This document shows, one piece after another, positions 63,437 through 64,000 of a stretch of DNA of 64,000 bases. The notes under the pieces were generated by a model, which did no database searches, was not told the DNA's origin, and worked only from the letters and a program-made list of their open reading frames with translations. Origin of the DNA: Methanobacterium veterum (GTDB lineage: Archaea; Methanobacteriota; Methanobacteria; Methanobacteriales; Methanobacteriaceae); assembly GCF_000745485.1 (NCBI RefSeq), contig NZ_KN050694.1, positions 407,470 through 471,469 on the forward strand. The letters run 5' to 3'. The first letter of the stretch is position 1. Each line of letters begins with the position of its first letter. The position numbers were made by a program, and so were the translations under genes.

Positions 63437-63673
63437 ATGATATCGACCGTAACCGCCACTATGACCACAGTAACTATGACTCAAGTTATGGATTACAGTA
63501 TGATAGCAGCAATTGCATTGATCACATTTCTAGCAATTAAAGAAATCTTAAGTTCTGAAACAAATAAAAACGAACGAATGAAATCATTTGTTAATGGATC
63601 TAATGTAGCAATAGGGCCACTTCTCTGTGTATTTGTAGCTATTGTGACTTATAAAATTGTAACGGTCCTTTAG
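63437..63673 (+). CDS. Small two-helix membrane protein (cassette copy 2)
   Basis: 78 residues, same length and layout as 46345-46581: ISTVTATMTTVTMTQVM, a helix, a charged loop (SSETNKNERMKSFVNGSN) and a second helix. The first bases of the gene and its ribosome site are nearly identical to copy 1. The next gene's SD (AGGTGA) overlaps this stop codon. No known family. Confidence 0.8.
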   Translation: MISTVTATMTTVTMTQVMDYSMIAAIALITFLAIKEILSSETNKNERMKSFVNGSNVAIGPLLCVFVAIVTYKIVTVL

Positions 63674-63681
63674 GTGATAAA

Positions 63682-64000
63682 ATGAATCAAAAAAAATTAA
63701 TAATAGTTATTGCACTTGTAGCTGTCATAGTTTTAGGTGCTTTAGCAGCGACGACTATTATGAAACCTCAAGGACAACAAGTTACAGCTGCAGGAGATAG
63801 TGCTACCAAATTAGCATTTTACAACAATGGAACCACATGGTTACATTTAGATGTTGTTATGGAAAATGTAACCTTAAAAAATGGAACTGTACAAAACTTC
63901 TACGCACAAATATTCCTAAAACCACATAATGGAACCGCAATAATTGATCTAAGTAACCTTGCAGGTTATGGTGATAAAAAATTACCTGCAGGAACAAAGA
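63682..64000 (+). CDS. Membrane-anchored surface protein, partial at window end (cassette copy 2)
   Basis: The first 106 residues of a protein homologous to 46594-47292. An N-terminal hydrophobic anchor (KKLIIVIALVAVIVLGALAA) is followed by a domain with TKLAFYNNGTTWLHLDVVME, FYAQIFLKPHNGTAIIDLSN and KLPAGTK. These align with the VAFENHGNSWKHV, YADLWVKPQGTATVDLSS and SLPAGTN segments of copy 1. The frame is open at base 64000. Start ATG 63682 with AGGTGA upstream. Confidence 0.75.
   Translation, partial: MNQKKLIIVIALVAVIVLGALAATTIMKPQGQQVTAAGDSATKLAFYNNGTTWLHLDVVMENVTLKNGTVQNFYAQIFLKPHNGTAIIDLSNLAGYGDKKLPAGTK

Overview
This window looks like chromosomal DNA of a hydrogenotrophic methanogen of the Methanobacteriales, most likely Methanobacterium or a close relative. 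The evidence is a low-GC genome, archaeal TATA boxes and Shine-Dalgarno (SD) sites, archaeosine transglycosylase with a PUA domain, archaeal NAC, MfnB of methanofuran synthesis, and a secreted transglutaminase with pseudomurein-binding repeats, the type that attacks the pseudomurein wall found only in this group and Methanopyrus. I see no rRNA, tRNA, CRISPR array or complete insertion sequence.

Layout. 0-6 kb: arginine genes argC, argB and argJ on the minus strand, interrupted by the plus-strand pseudomurein endoisopeptidase-like gene. 6-12 kb: a minus-strand operon tgtA, NAC, metallophosphoesterase, NYN-type nuclease, cyclase-like membrane protein and a small anchored protein. 12-14.6 kb: an MnmC-like methyltransferase and an iron-sulfur flavoprotein. 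14.8-23.2 kb: glycan cluster A (GT2, DUF2304, GT4 and GT2 enzymes, a flippase). 23.4-29.1 kb: a housekeeping island (CCG/LUD iron-sulfur pair, mfnB, guaB, mobA-like). 29.1-44.6 kb: glycan cluster B (UDP-sugar dehydrogenase, epimerase, flippase, AsnB-type amidotransferase, methyltransferases, GT4 enzymes, DUF2206, B12 radical SAM, membrane GT2). 45-48 kb: a cassette of GT2, a 78-residue membrane protein and an anchored surface protein. 48-62 kb: a CPBP protease and cluster C (dehydratase, O-acyltransferase, sialyltransferase-like protein, GT2, DUF2206, GT4), with several decayed genes. 62-64 kb: a second, paralogous copy of the three-gene cassette, cut by the window end.

How the genes fit together. 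Clusters A-C hold what is needed to make, decorate, export and attach cell-surface glycans. There are sugar-nucleotide enzymes, lipid-linked donor synthases (GT2), cytosolic GT4 assembly enzymes, Wzx-type flippases and two large DUF2206 membrane proteins. The DUF2206 proteins share a D-x3-E motif and may be GT-C-type transferases.

The main unusual points are as follows. (i) Two genes have no ATG, GTG or TTG start in the right place but have a well-placed SD followed by ATT, and a third gene fits the same pattern. (ii) The three-gene surface cassette is duplicated, with a shared promoter-proximal 15-mer. (iii) A broken CMP-nonulosonate (NeuA-type) synthetase gene lies near a gene with sialyltransferase motifs. 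(iv) Short CAAAAATC-type palindromes form an intergenic repeat and also occur in frame inside a glycosyltransferase gene. (v) There is a 132-bp MITE-like element.
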